A DNA stretch of 64,000 nucleotides from Roseburia intestinalis L1-82 (GTDB lineage Bacteria; Bacillota; Clostridia; Lachnospirales; Lachnospiraceae). This document shows positions 1 through 8,665 of this stretch, one piece after another. A program made the translations under genes and the position numbers. The notes beneath the pieces were generated by a model. That model saw nothing but the letters and a program-made list of their open reading frames with translations, ran no database searches and was not told where the DNA came from. Where the stretch lies: positions 883,501-947,500 of the forward strand of contig NZ_LR027880.1 in assembly GCF_900537995.1 (NCBI RefSeq). The letters are read 5' to 3'. Positions within the stretch are counted from its first letter, which is position 1. The number at the start of each line of letters is the position of its first letter.

Positions 1-1
1 G

Positions 2-937
2 GTACTGTTTATTGCGACGGCGAACTCTGTACAGGATATCCCGCGTCCACTGCTTGACCGTATGGAACTGATCGAGGTGAGCAGCTATACGGAAAATGAG
101 AAGTTCCATATTGCAAAAGAGCATTTGCTGCCGAAGGTAAAAGAGAAAAACGGTTTAAAGCCGGAACAGTTAAAGATCAGTGACCGTGCGCTGCAAAAGA
201 TCATTTCCGGTTATACAAGGGAAGCAGGTGTGCGTAATTTAGAGCGCAGGCTGTCTGAAATTACAAGAAAATCTGCAAGGAAAGTATACGAATCCGAAGT
301 CAAATGCGTAAAAGTTACAGGTCAGAATGTAGAAAAATATCTTGGAAAAGAGAGATATACGTTTGATCAGAAAAACGAGAACGATGAGGTCGGAATCGTG
401 CGCGGTCTGGCATGGACGAGCGTCGGCGGTGATACGTTGGAGATCGAGGTCAACGTGATGCCGGGCAAAGGCGAAGTACAGCTTACCGGACAACTCGGAG
501 ATGTGATGAAAGAGTCCGCACAGGCAGGCTTAAGTTATATCCGTTCGGTAGGGGAAGAATATCATATTCCAAAGAAGTTTTTTCAGGAAAATGACATTCA
601 TATCCATATCCCGGAGGGGGCAGTGCCAAAAGACGGACCGTCCGCAGGTATCACGATGGCGACGGCAATGCTTTCTGCGATCACACAGACTCCGGTCCGT
701 GCGGATGTCGCAATGACAGGAGAGATCACACTGCGCGGCAGAGTTCTCCCGATCGGTGGCTTAAAAGAAAAGATCCTTGCAGCGAAGAATGCCGGAATCA
801 AAACGATCTGCATTCCGAAGAAAAACGAGAAGGATGTGGAGGAAATTTCCTCAGAAATCAAAAAAGGTCTTGAACTTGTATTTGTAGAGAAAATGCAGGA
901 TGTACTTAACGTGGCATTTGTAAAAAGACAAAAATAA
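2..937 (+). CDS. lon: ATP-dependent protease Lon, C-terminal part (runs in from the left)
   Basis: Lon is a cytosolic AAA+ protease that unfolds and degrades damaged and regulatory proteins. The open frame is already coding at base 2, so the N-terminal domain and Walker motifs lie outside the window. The visible 311 residues hold the end of the AAA+ module (TANSVQDIPRPLLDRME), the helical alpha domain, and the full peptidase domain. The catalytic serine sits in DGPSAG near base 650, and the catalytic lysine is the first lysine of GGLKEK near base 763, the standard Ser-Lys dyad. It ends at TAA 935-937. In many Firmicutes lon is followed directly by engB; here an insertion sequence sits between them. 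Identification is secure. Confidence 0.97.
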   Translation, partial: VLFIATANSVQDIPRPLLDRMELIEVSSYTENEKFHIAKEHLLPKVKEKNGLKPEQLKISDRALQKIISGYTREAGVRNLERRLSEITRKSARKVYESEVKCVKVTGQNVEKYLGKERYTFDQKNENDEVGIVRGLAWTSVGGDTLEIEVNVMPGKGEVQLTGQLGDVMKESAQAGLSYIRSVGEEYHIPKKFFQENDIHIHIPEGAVPKDGPSAGITMATAMLSAITQTPVRADVAMTGEITLRGRVLPIGGLKEKILAAKNAGIKTICIPKKNEKDVEEISSEIKKGLELVFVEKMQDVLNVAFVKRQK

Positions 938-1002
938 GATTTTCTGCCGGCAAATAAAAAAGAATGTTTTAGAAATCATAGCAAGTGAATGAAGATAACA
1001 AT

Positions 1003-1018
1003 GAGGAGACCAGCTATG
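1003..1018 (+). promoter_or_regulatory. Orphaned ribosome-binding site and start codon, probably the original engB start
   Basis: GAGGAG at 1003-1008 is followed after seven bases by ATG at 1016-1018, textbook Shine-Dalgarno spacing. The frame closes after five codons (ATG AAA AGT CAA CCA TAA). The intact engB gene 1.57 kb downstream starts with ATG but has no comparable Shine-Dalgarno. The simplest reading is that these bases once initiated engB and were cut off by the IS110 insertion, leaving an ATG at each junction. That history is inferred. Confidence 0.55.
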
Positions 1019-1087
1019 AAAAGTCAACCATAAATTAGTAAAAAATTTCTTTTTCATATCGGTGGTAAAAAAGGGTAACTTTAATAG

Positions 1088-1108
1088 AGCTCCCTTAGGG
1101 TGCTTTTT
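1088..1108 (+). terminator. Terminator-like hairpin near the left end of the IS
   Basis: AGC and CCC pair with GGG and GCT around a very short loop, and TTTTT follows. It lies between the lon end and the 3' end of the transposase, so it could stop lon transcription from entering the element. The stem is short; low certainty. Confidence 0.3.
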
Positions 1109-1139
1109 CAAAATCTATCGATATTGGTATACAGACCTC

Positions 1140-2309
1140 TTATTTGAGGTTAAATTCGACATTGTCGGTGAGCATCTTCCAGATGACTCTGACAAGTTTG
1201 CCGGAACAATGCCCAAGTGCATTGTAGTGAGACCGGCCTTCAGCCCTCTTGGCATCATAATAAGCCTTGAAGGTTGCGTTGTTTCTGACAACGTTCCAAG
1301 CTGCATTTACAAGGGCATATCGTAAAACACGAGAGCCACGTTTGGACATCCTTGTTGTCTTAGCCTGAAAGTTACCAGACTGATAAACAGAAGGATCCAG
1401 ACCAGCAAAAGCAAGCAGCTTGTTTGGATTGGAGAAACGGTGAATATCACCTATTTCACCAAGAATCATTCCACCATTGATATAACCGATACCAGGAATG
1501 GTCATGATGACAGAATCGTTGAATTTCATGATATCCGTCATCTCAGCTTCAATCTTTTCTAATTGGCTATCCAGTAACTCGATTTGTTGAATGGTTTGAG
1601 TTATCTGAATAGATATAGCGCTGTCGTTAGCACCGACAGACTTCTGTGCGAGAACTCTTAATTCTTTGGCCTGTTCTTTGGTAAAGTGTCCGTGTGAGTT
1701 CACTTTGAGCAGATTTGCCAGATGAGTCATATGCATGGAAGCAATCTCTTTTGGAGAAGGTGCTTCTTTTAATAAAGCATAGACAGCGTGTTGATGCAGA
1801 CCGGATTTGAAAAAGTATTGAATCTCCGGAAAGACCTGATCAACATAGGTTGTCAGTTGAATTTTCAATCGGGTACGTTGCTTTATGGTTTTCTGACGGA
1901 AACGTCCCAATGCCTTAAGATCCATCATATCGAGATCGAAGAAGCTGACGAATCTGAGGTTGTCCTGTATCATAAGAGTTTTAGCAATCACGTAAGTGTC
2001 GACCTTATCTGTCTTAGTTTTGCGAACGTTATTTTTTCGCATTTGACAGGTTTTGATGGGGTTCAACACACACACTTGGTAAAGCTCAGTAACAAGGTAT
2101 CGAACAAGGTTGTCACCGTAGTGTGCCGTTGACTCAAGACCGATGATGAGGCTGTTCTTATCGAATGATTCGAGTTTAGAGACCAGCAGTTGGAAGCCAT
2201 CAGCGTCATTTGTGAATTTGAACGGCTCAATGATTATTTCACCGTCGGAAGAAATCGCAGCGGCGAAATGATTAAGTTTGGCAATATCAATGCCTACGTA
2301 AATTTTCAT
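1140..2309 (-). CDS. IS110-family transposase (389 aa)
   Basis: This is a DEDD/serine recombinase that mobilises its own element. The N-terminus [15 protein letters not shown] carries the RuvC-like fold start with the first acidic residue in [16 protein letters not shown] follows near residue 100. The C-terminal Transposase_20 half has the helix-hairpin-like [19 protein letters not shown] segment, then [12 protein letters not shown] and [17 protein letters not shown], which contains the conserved serine region. The start at 2309 is chosen because GGGAGG lies nine bases upstream; an upstream in-frame extension to 2357 has no homology and no better site. Length is normal, no frameshift is visible, and the copy may be active. 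Confidence 0.92.
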   Translation of the reverse strand: MKIYVGIDIAKLNHFAAAISSDGEIIIEPFKFTNDADGFQLLVSKLESFDKNSLIIGLESTAHYGDNLVRYLVTELYQVCVLNPIKTCQMRKNNVRKTKTDKVDTYVIAKTLMIQDNLRFVSFFDLDMMDLKALGRFRQKTIKQRTRLKIQLTTYVDQVFPEIQYFFKSGLHQHAVYALLKEAPSPKEIASMHMTHLANLLKVNSHGHFTKEQAKELRVLAQKSVGANDSAISIQITQTIQQIELLDSQLEKIEAEMTDIMKFNDSVIMTIPGIGYINGGMILGEIGDIHRFSNPNKLLAFAGLDPSVYQSGNFQAKTTRMSKRGSRVLRYALVNAAWNVVRNNATFKAYYDAKRAEGRSHYNALGHCSGKLVRVIWKMLTDNVEFNLK

Positions 2310-2349
2310 GAGGTTGTACCTCCCTTTCCTAAAGTCTGATACCATGATG

Positions 2350-2580
2350 TCCACCAACGATTATCATCGTAGACTTGATAGAAATAAGTACTCTAAGTGA
2401 AAAACACTCCGGCAACATCCAGCTAATAAACAATTCAGATAAAGGTAGTGGCAATACACTCCAGTTGAGTAGTCAAGCTACAGAAAACAAATCAAAAGTC
2501 CATAGTATCTGAATTGTATTGAACCACGATATTAAAAGAAAGGAAATATGTGATAATTAACTTCCTAATTATCATACAAG
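2350..2580 (-). ncRNA. Candidate bridge RNA region of the IS110 element
   Basis: The 277 bases upstream of the transposase start have no long frame but are rich in pairing. A perfect 12-base inverted repeat (ACAATTCAGATA at 2430-2441, complement at 2506-2517) encloses 64 bases that themselves hold short hairpins (AGTG/CACT; GTAG/CTAC). ACGAT/ATCGT pair at 2357-2370. IS110 elements are known to encode a structured bridge RNA of about 180 bases in this non-coding end, read in the transposase direction, whose loops pair with target and donor DNA. Position, size and structure fit. The exact ends and guide loops cannot be read by eye. Confidence 0.4.
2551..2574 (+). promoter_or_regulatory. Stem-loop just upstream of the engB start
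   Basis: TGATAATTA (2551-2559) and TAATTATCA (2566-2574) form a nine-base perfect stem with loop ACTTCC, ending 12 bases before the engB ATG. A purine-rich AAAGAAAGGAA lies just before it and leads into ATG TGA, a two-codon frame. The hairpin belongs to the IS end by my boundary estimate and may affect engB initiation. Confidence 0.4.
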
Positions 2581-2586
2581 AATAAC

Positions 2587-3213
2587 ATGGTAATAAAAAA
2601 TGTAAATCTGGAAATTGTCTGCGGTGTGACGAGTAAAGTGCCGGATACTGCATATGCGGAGGTAGCTTTTGCAGGAAAGTCAAACGTTGGAAAATCATCC
2701 CTGATCAATGCTCTGATGAACCGTAAAGCGTTAGCACGTACTTCTGCACAGCCGGGAAAAACACAGACCATCAACTTTTACAATATCAACGATGCCATGT
2801 ATCTTGTGGATCTGCCGGGATATGGTTACGCAAAAGCATCCGAGGAAGTAAAGGCTAAGTGGGGAAAAATGATTGAGAATTACCTGCACACGTCCAAACA
2901 GTTAAAAGCAGTATTTCTCCTGATCGATATCCGCCACGATCCTTCCGCAAACGACAGGATGATGTATGAGTGGATGGTATATCAGGGATTTGCACCGATC
3001 ATTATTGCGACCAAACTCGATAAGATCAAACGAAGCCAGATCCAGAAAAATGTCAAAGCGATCCGAGAGGGCTTAAACGTGCAGCCTGGCACTATGATCA
3101 TTCCGTTTTCAGCAGAGACAAAGCAGGGGCGTGATGAGATATGGGAGCTGATCGATTCATTTGTGTTGCCGCAGGAGGATGCGCCATCCGTTGAAAATGC
3201 AGAAGAAAAATAA
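2587..3213 (+). CDS. engB: Ribosome biogenesis GTPase EngB/YsxC
   Basis: EngB is a TRAFAC-class GTPase needed for assembly of the 50S ribosomal subunit in the cytosol. All motifs are present in its 208 residues: G1 GKSNVGKSS, G3 DLPGYG, G4 TKLDK and G5 SAE near the end. Length is typical. The start MVIKNVNLEIVCGV matches what I know of related N-termini, so the ATG at 2587 is the likely native start. Unusually, no proper Shine-Dalgarno precedes it, only AAGAATAAC. An IS110 element sits immediately upstream and seems to have removed the original site at 1003-1008. Being essential in many bacteria, it must still be translated somehow. Confidence 0.95.
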   Translation: MVIKNVNLEIVCGVTSKVPDTAYAEVAFAGKSNVGKSSLINALMNRKALARTSAQPGKTQTINFYNINDAMYLVDLPGYGYAKASEEVKAKWGKMIENYLHTSKQLKAVFLLIDIRHDPSANDRMMYEWMVYQGFAPIIIATKLDKIKRSQIQKNVKAIREGLNVQPGTMIIPFSAETKQGRDEIWELIDSFVLPQEDAPSVENAEEK

Positions 3214-3245
3214 AATGTTCGCGGAGTTATACATTTATTCATGCC

Positions 3246-3320
3246 AATAGAATGTCTGCGGAGCGTGCATTCTATTGTTCAGGATAAAAGAATGTACGCA
3301 AAGCGAGCATTCTATTGTTT
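3246..3320. repeat. Two tandem imperfect palindromes
   Basis: AATAGAATG at 3246-3254 pairs with CATTCTATT at 3268-3276. A second unit, AGAATG at 3289-3294 and CATTCT at 3308-3313, follows about 40 bases later. The loops are related (TCTGCGGAGCGTG and TACGCAAAGCGAG), and a decayed third unit may lie at 3214-3240. They sit between engB and arcC. Each could form a hairpin, but no clear T-run follows, so they look like short interspersed palindromic repeats rather than ordinary terminators. Confidence 0.6.
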
Positions 3321-3471
3321 AAAAATATGTCAGAATATGGTATGCTGAAACTATAAAAATTTACAAAAAGCAGAAAATCTTAACAGGAAGCAAACTCTTA
3401 TCAGATTGCGCCTGTATGAGGTTCATGCTAAAATAATCACTATGACGAAGAGTCAGTATCGGAGGATAGCC

Positions 3472-4404
3472 ATGAAAAAGAAAAAAATCGTAATAGCACT
3501 TGGTCATGAAGCACTTGGTACCACATTACCGGAGCAGAAAGAGGCAACAAAACGCACTGCAAAAGCGGTTGCTGATTTTATCCGCGATGATTATCAGGTA
3601 GTCATTACACACAGTAACGGGCCACAGGTTGGTATGATCCATACAGCAATGAATGAGTTCTGCAGATTATATCCGGAGTATACCGCTACGCCAATGTCTG
3701 TATGTTCTGCAATGAGTCAGGGATATATCGGTTACGATTTACAGAATGCTATCCGTGCCGAGCTGCTGAATAAAGGCATTTATAAGACAGTTTCCACAGT
3801 TCTGACACAGGTTGTTGTCGATCCATATGATGAGGCTTTTTACAAACCAGGTAAGGTGATCGGACGTGTGATGACAGAAGAAGAAGCTGAGGCAGAGGAG
3901 AAAAAAGGAAATCATGTCACAGCAGTAGAAGGAGGATTCCGCCGTATCGTTGCAGCACCGAAGCCAATGGATATCGTTGAAATCGATGCGATCCGTGCAT
4001 TATCGGATGCAGATCAGGTTGTTGTTGCCTGCGGAGGTGGCGGTATTCCGGTACTTGCACAGGACAATAATTTAAAAGGTGCGAGTGCAGTCATTGAAAA
4101 AGACCTTGCAGCAGGAAAATTAGCAGAACTTTTAGATGCTGACATGTTAGTCATTTTAACAAGTGTGGACAATGTATGTCTGAATTACGGCACAGAGAAT
4201 GAGAAACCTCTTTCGACCATGACTGTTGCAGAAGCAAAACAGTATATGGAAGAAGGTCAGTTCGGAGAGGATGACATGCTGCCAAAGATTCAGGCTGCCA
4301 TTGATTTTATTGGAGATTCCGCAATCCGTTCCGTACTTATTACAAAGCTGAACAAAGACGGCACCTATGTGAGCGGTGGACCGGGTACGATGATCACGAA
4401 ATAA
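3472..4404 (+). CDS. arcC: Carbamate kinase
   Basis: This cytosolic enzyme makes ATP from carbamoyl phosphate and ADP, the last step of arginine deiminase and related nitrogen-catabolic routes. The 310 residues begin KKIVIALGHEALG, the variant of the usual ALGGNAL phosphate loop. They continue with HSNGPQVG, MSVCSAMSQGYIGYDLQNA, PKPMDIVEIDAI and ACGGGGIPV, and end with GGPGTMI, all carbamate-kinase signatures. The start at 3472 has GGAGG nine bases upstream; an earlier in-frame ATG at 3406 lacks a site. No arcA or argF homologue is nearby, so its carbamoyl phosphate source is not evident. Identification is strong. Confidence 0.93.
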   Translation: MKKKKIVIALGHEALGTTLPEQKEATKRTAKAVADFIRDDYQVVITHSNGPQVGMIHTAMNEFCRLYPEYTATPMSVCSAMSQGYIGYDLQNAIRAELLNKGIYKTVSTVLTQVVVDPYDEAFYKPGKVIGRVMTEEEAEAEEKKGNHVTAVEGGFRRIVAAPKPMDIVEIDAIRALSDADQVVVACGGGGIPVLAQDNNLKGASAVIEKDLAAGKLAELLDADMLVILTSVDNVCLNYGTENEKPLSTMTVAEAKQYMEEGQFGEDDMLPKIQAAIDFIGDSAIRSVLITKLNKDGTYVSGGPGTMITK

Positions 4405-4474
4405 ACTGCCATTTTTATGGTAATAATAAGACTGAATCGATTGCCGAAAATAAATTTTTTTACGAGGAAAAAAG

Positions 4475-6253
4475 ATGTTTAGAAAAACAAAAATTGTTTG
4501 TACTTTAGGACCTTCAACAGATAAGGAAGGTGTATTAAAACGCCTGATCGAAGAGGGAATGAACGTTGCCCGTTTTAATTTTTCCCATGGTGACCATGAG
4601 GAGCAGTTAGGACGCCTTCAGATGTTACAGAAACTTCGTAAGGAATTAAAGCGTCCAGTCGCAGCACTGCTTGACACAAAAGGACCGGAGATCCGCCTGA
4701 GAGATTTTACGGACGGAAAAGTCGAACTTAAGGATGGACAGACTTTTACCCTGACAACCGATGAGATTATGGGAGATGCAAAACGTGTTTCCATTACTTA
4801 TAAAAACCTGCCGGAGGATGTAAAACCGGGAGATCGCATTCTGATCGATGATGGTCTGATCGGAATGGAAGTAAAAGAAATCAAGGTGACATCTGGCGCA
4901 AAGGCAGATAAAGATGGCAATAAGCCAAAAGATATCATCTGCCAGGTGTTAAATGGCGGTGTGATTTCCAACAGAAAAGGCGTGAACGTTCCGAATGTAG
5001 AATTGTCCATGCCATATATCAGCGAAAAAGATTATGGTGATATCGTATTTGCGGTAGAGCATGATTATGATTTTATTGCTGCATCTTTTGTCCGTACCGC
5101 AGATGATGTGCTTGCAATCCGCAAGATCCTTGCAGAAAAAGGCGGCGAGGATATCAATATCATTGCAAAAATTGAAAATATGCAGGGTGTACAGAATATT
5201 GACGATATTATCCGTGTTTCCGATGGAATCATGGTAGCGCGTGGTGATATGGGTGTTGAGATCCCGTTAGAGGATGTACCGGTGATCCAGAAGATGATAA
5301 TTAAAAAAGTATACGATGCAGGCAAGAAGGTTATCACAGCGACTCAGATGCTTGATTCCATGATGAAACATCCGCGTCCGACCAGAGCAGAGGCAACTGA
5401 CGTTGCAAATGCAATCTACGACGGAACCAGTGCGATCATGCTCTCCGGAGAGACAGCTGCAGGTATGTATCCGATCGAGGCTTTAAAGACCATGGTGCGT
5501 ATTGCAGTCCGTACGGAACAGGATATCAATTACTTACAGCGTTTTAAAATGCGCAAAACCATGAGCAACCCGGATGTGACCAATGCAATCTCCCATGCGA
5601 CATGTACAATGGCGGGAGATTTGAATGCGGCAGCAATCATCACGGTAACAAAATCAGGACGTACCGCCCGCATGGTTTCCAAATATCGTCCAAACTGTCC
5701 GATTATCGGAGGATGTCTGACAGAAAAGATTTACCGTCAGCTTGCATTATCCTGGGGTGTGATCCCGCTTATGATCGAGGAAAAGACACAGGCAGAAGAA
5801 CTGTTTGACTATGCAGTCGATGCAGCAGAAGCAGCAGGAATCATTTCCAAAGGAGATGTTGTTGTCTTAACCGCAGGAGTTCCTCTTGGTGTATCCGGTA
5901 CGACCAACCTGATCAAGGTGCAGGTGGCAGGACATATCTTAGTGGAGGGACAAGGAATCGGAACACAGAAGATTTCTGCAAATCTCTGCGTTTGTCACAA
6001 TGAAGAAGATCTTAAAAACTTTAAAGTCGGGGACATCATTGTTGCAAAAGATACCAGCAATGCCATGATGACACAGATGCGTGAGGCATCCGGACTCATC
6101 GTGGAAGCATCCGGTGAAAACTGCCACGCAGCAATCGCAGGATTAAGCCTTGATATTCCGGTTCTGATAGGTGCTAAACATGCGCTTGATGTCTTAAAAT
6201 CCAGTGCATATGTAGAATTGGATTGTGAGAACGGACTTGTGACAGCAAATTAA
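4475..6253 (+). CDS. pyk: Pyruvate kinase with C-terminal PEP-utiliser-like domain
   Basis: Pyruvate kinase converts phosphoenolpyruvate and ADP to pyruvate and ATP at the end of glycolysis. KIVCTLGPST opens the barrel. DTKGPEIRL, the active-site IIAKIENMQG and the signature MVARGDMGVEIPLEDVP follow, then ATQMLDSM, and the C domain ends near residue 475. The protein is 592 residues, about 115 longer than the basic enzyme. The extra tail contains SGENCHAAIAGLSLDIPVL, resembling the mobile phosphohistidine domain of PEP-utilising enzymes, an extension known from Bacillales and Clostridia enzymes. A GAGGAAAAAAG site precedes the ATG. Confidence 0.97.
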   Translation: MFRKTKIVCTLGPSTDKEGVLKRLIEEGMNVARFNFSHGDHEEQLGRLQMLQKLRKELKRPVAALLDTKGPEIRLRDFTDGKVELKDGQTFTLTTDEIMGDAKRVSITYKNLPEDVKPGDRILIDDGLIGMEVKEIKVTSGAKADKDGNKPKDIICQVLNGGVISNRKGVNVPNVELSMPYISEKDYGDIVFAVEHDYDFIAASFVRTADDVLAIRKILAEKGGEDINIIAKIENMQGVQNIDDIIRVSDGIMVARGDMGVEIPLEDVPVIQKMIIKKVYDAGKKVITATQMLDSMMKHPRPTRAEATDVANAIYDGTSAIMLSGETAAGMYPIEALKTMVRIAVRTEQDINYLQRFKMRKTMSNPDVTNAISHATCTMAGDLNAAAIITVTKSGRTARMVSKYRPNCPIIGGCLTEKIYRQLALSWGVIPLMIEEKTQAEELFDYAVDAAEAAGIISKGDVVVLTAGVPLGVSGTTNLIKVQVAGHILVEGQGIGTQKISANLCVCHNEEDLKNFKVGDIIVAKDTSNAMMTQMREASGLIVEASGENCHAAIAGLSLDIPVLIGAKHALDVLKSSAYVELDCENGLVTAN

Positions 6254-6301
6254 TTTGCAACAAATTTTGTTAACTGGAAATAGAAGATTAAAGTGAAAGA
6301 G

Positions 6302-6346
6302 AAAAGGATATGAAAGGCTCTAGAGAGGGTCTGCATATCCTTTTTT
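6302..6346. terminator. Terminator between convergent pyk and MATE genes
   Basis: AAAAGGATATG pairs with CATATCCTTTT around a 21-base loop, with T-runs usable on the plus strand. It overlaps the last codons of the minus-strand MATE gene. Confidence 0.75.
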
Positions 6347-7690
6347 CCATATTCCGGTCCAGTATAGCAGATACAGGATTATGGCAGAGGTTCCATTACT
6401 GATTACAACGGAATACCAGACGGATGCCACTCCCATATGAAATACATTTGCGCATATCCAAAGAGACAACAGACGGAATAGCCATATCCGGGAAGCATCT
6501 ACGAGCATTGTGATCAGTGTATGCCCACATCCCTGGAACAATCCCTGTGATACATTATAAAAAGCGTTTGTAAAGCACCAGAATGCAATAATGGATAAAT
6601 AGTCTGCAGCCAGAGGGATGACTTTGGCATCTGTTGAAAAGAATGATACCATAGTCTGGGAAACAGGGCGTCTTGAAAAAATGAATCCCAGAATAAGTAA
6701 AAATAAGGTACACATTTTTAATGAATAATGGAAGGTTTTCTTCGCCCGCTCTGTGTTTCCGGCTCCCATATTTTGTCCAACTATAGTAGAAACGGCGGAA
6801 CCGACACCACTGGCTGGCATTGTGATAAGACTGTTGATTTTGTTGCCAATACCATAGGCGCTGGTTGCAATATAACCATAAACATTTACATTTCTGGTCA
6901 TGATCAGCGTACCTAGCTGCATGGTGCTGCCGCCAATCGCAGTTGGCAGACCAATTTTGATAATGGCGCGTATCATTTTCTGGTCAAAGACAAAATTTTT
7001 AAAAGAAATCCGTATGAGCTGATCTGATTTTGTAAGAAGGATCAGTCCAATGAGAGCGCAGGGGATTTTTGCTATAAGCGTGGCAAATGCTGCGCCTCCG
7101 ATTCCAAAGTGGAACACAATGAGGAAAAGAGGATCTAATATCAGATTGATCATGATACCAAGCAGATTGAGAAGCATGGGTTTTACAGTGTCCCCCTGCG
7201 CCTGTTTCACGGCTGTGAATAAATTGATCATGAACAGAAATGGCATATCAAGGACCACAATTCTTAAATAAGTAAGACCGTACTCATAGACCACTCCCCT
7301 GGCACCGAGCCAGGTGACTAATGCCGGGGATATCAGCCAGCACAGTAATGCACAGATGAGGGAGAAGCCAAGGGACGTAATACAGATATGATTTGCCATT
7401 TTGTTTGCCTGTTCATCTTTTCTGGCACCAAGGTATTGCGATATAAGAATTGCACCTGCGGTTGTTATGCCGCTGCCAAAACTGTTAAGGATATTTTGAA
7501 ATGGTGATACGAGCGTTATGGCAGACTGGTTTTCTGTTCCGATCCGTCCAAGCCAGAATGTGTCCGTAAGATTATACATCGACTGGATAAAACTATTGAT
7601 CATGACCGGAACGGCGAGCATAAGGATTGCCTGGGACAGGTTTCCATTTAGAATCATATTTCGTTTATTTTCAGATATTTGTTTTGGCAT
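6320..7690 (-). CDS. MATE-family multidrug/metabolite efflux protein
   Basis: This is an integral membrane antiporter of the MATE (MatE/NorM-DinF) family, expected to export drugs or metabolites using an ion gradient. The 456 residues form about twelve hydrophobic segments. Typical sequences are LAVPVMINSFIQSMYNLTDTFWLG in the first helix and VSPFQNILNSFGSGITTAGAI, with the repeat half beginning around IGLPTAIGGSTMQLG. The start at 7690 has AAGGAG seven bases upstream; an earlier in-frame start at 7756 has none. It diverges from an AraC-type gene 132 bases away, which may regulate it. The substrate cannot be told. Confidence 0.9.
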   Translation of the reverse strand: MPKQISENKRNMILNGNLSQAILMLAVPVMINSFIQSMYNLTDTFWLGRIGTENQSAITLVSPFQNILNSFGSGITTAGAILISQYLGARKDEQANKMANHICITSLGFSLICALLCWLISPALVTWLGARGVVYEYGLTYLRIVVLDMPFLFMINLFTAVKQAQGDTVKPMLLNLLGIMINLILDPLFLIVFHFGIGGAAFATLIAKIPCALIGLILLTKSDQLIRISFKNFVFDQKMIRAIIKIGLPTAIGGSTMQLGTLIMTRNVNVYGYIATSAYGIGNKINSLITMPASGVGSAVSTIVGQNMGAGNTERAKKTFHYSLKMCTLFLLILGFIFSRRPVSQTMVSFFSTDAKVIPLAADYLSIIAFWCFTNAFYNVSQGLFQGCGHTLITMLVDASRIWLFRLLSLWICANVFHMGVASVWYSVVISNGTSAIILYLLYWTGIWKKGYADPL

Positions 7691-7719
7691 AGGATCTCCT
7701 TGTGGATTTATAAAATATG

Positions 7720-7749
7720 TTGACAGGTTGTATTCATATGGTTCATAAT
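7720..7749 (+). promoter_or_regulatory. Putative promoter of the AraC-type gene
   Basis: TTGACA at 7720-7725 and CATAAT at 7744-7749 are 18 bases apart in the divergent region between the MATE and AraC-type genes. Confidence 0.5.
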
Positions 7750-7822
7750 ATGACAAAAAAACAGTATATTCCTTGAAAAAAATGATAAAAACACATAAAA
7801 GTACAGAAAAATGGAGAATTAT

Positions 7823-8656
7823 ATGTTTCAGGATATGTCAAAAGATTTTGATATTAAGAAGATCAGAAGAAGTAATACGATATCTGAAAGTAACTGCGAG
7901 CCACATGTACATCCATTTCATGAAATTTTTTATCTTTCCAGTGGGGAGTGCACCAGCTTTATTGATCACAATATCTATAAGTTTGGAAAAGGTGATCTTG
8001 TAATCGTTCCGGGTGGCTGTCTGCATAAGACAGTATATACCGGGAAAGGAATTCATGAAAGGATTGTTATCAGTTTCCGGCAGGAGATTACGGATTGGAT
8101 CAAAGAACAGATCGGAGCGGAATATCTTAAGAACTGTATGGTTCCGGGGGTAATCAATATACCGGAAAAACGCAGAAACTATGTGGATTCCCTGCTGGAT
8201 AAGTTAATGTTTGAAAATGATACGCCGGACATATTATCAACGGCATTTATAAAAGCAGGACTTGTTGAACTTTTGCTGTTTATCATAAGATGCAAGGAGT
8301 ATGAGGACAATGTTATAAAAGAGATTGATGTTGATAACCGAAAAATCCAGGAAGTTGCAACATATATTTTTGAACATTATACGGAAAATATTTTACTGGA
8401 AGATGTGGCGGATAAATTTGACATGAATAAGTCATTTTTGTCTAAGAGATTTAAGACAGCGACGGGGTTCGGGTTTAAAGAATATATTATTAATCTCCGG
8501 ATACAGAATGCATGCAGGCTGCTGCTGGAAACGAATAAATCTATCACAGATATTGCTTTTGAATGTGGATTTAATGACAGTAACTATTTTGGGGATTCGT
8601 TTCGAAAGATAAAAGGTATATCACCACGCAAATACAGAAAAAATGAAACATTTTAG
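7823..8656 (+). CDS. AraC-family transcriptional regulator with N-terminal cupin
   Basis: A DNA-binding regulator of about 277 residues. The N-terminal half is a cupin-type sensor (HVHPFHEIFYLSSGE, then KGDLVIVPGGCLHKT). The C-terminal 100 residues are two helix-turn-helix motifs of AraC type: LLEDVADKFDMNKSFLSKRF, then ITDIAFECGFNDSNYFGDSF and ISPRKYR. The ATG at 7823 is preferred over 7811 because the codons at 7811 supply GGAG at the right distance. It stands alone with its own terminator at 8666-8700 and diverges from the MATE gene, its most likely target. Cupin-AraC proteins often sense sugars, but the ligand is unknown. Confidence 0.9.
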   Translation: MFQDMSKDFDIKKIRRSNTISESNCEPHVHPFHEIFYLSSGECTSFIDHNIYKFGKGDLVIVPGGCLHKTVYTGKGIHERIVISFRQEITDWIKEQIGAEYLKNCMVPGVINIPEKRRNYVDSLLDKLMFENDTPDILSTAFIKAGLVELLLFIIRCKEYEDNVIKEIDVDNRKIQEVATYIFEHYTENILLEDVADKFDMNKSFLSKRFKTATGFGFKEYIINLRIQNACRLLLETNKSITDIAFECGFNDSNYFGDSFRKIKGISPRKYRKNETF

Positions 8657-8665
8657 TTTGGGATA

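Larger units (their letters stand above)
1016..2589 (-). mobile_element. IS110-family insertion sequence (ends approximate)
   Basis: About 1.57 kb separates lon from engB and carries one DEDD-type transposase on the minus strand, about 120 bases of non-coding sequence after the gene and about 277 bases before it. IS110-family elements lack obvious terminal inverted repeats and have a long non-coding end upstream of the gene; both fit. The boundaries are set by inference: ATG occurs at 1016-1018 after a good Shine-Dalgarno and again at 2587-2589 as the engB start, as if a short core were duplicated on insertion. The true ends could differ by several bases. Confidence 0.8.

Noticed and set aside
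3246..3320. CRISPR array
   Set aside because: Only two or three imperfect palindromic units, no uniform spacers and no cas genes.
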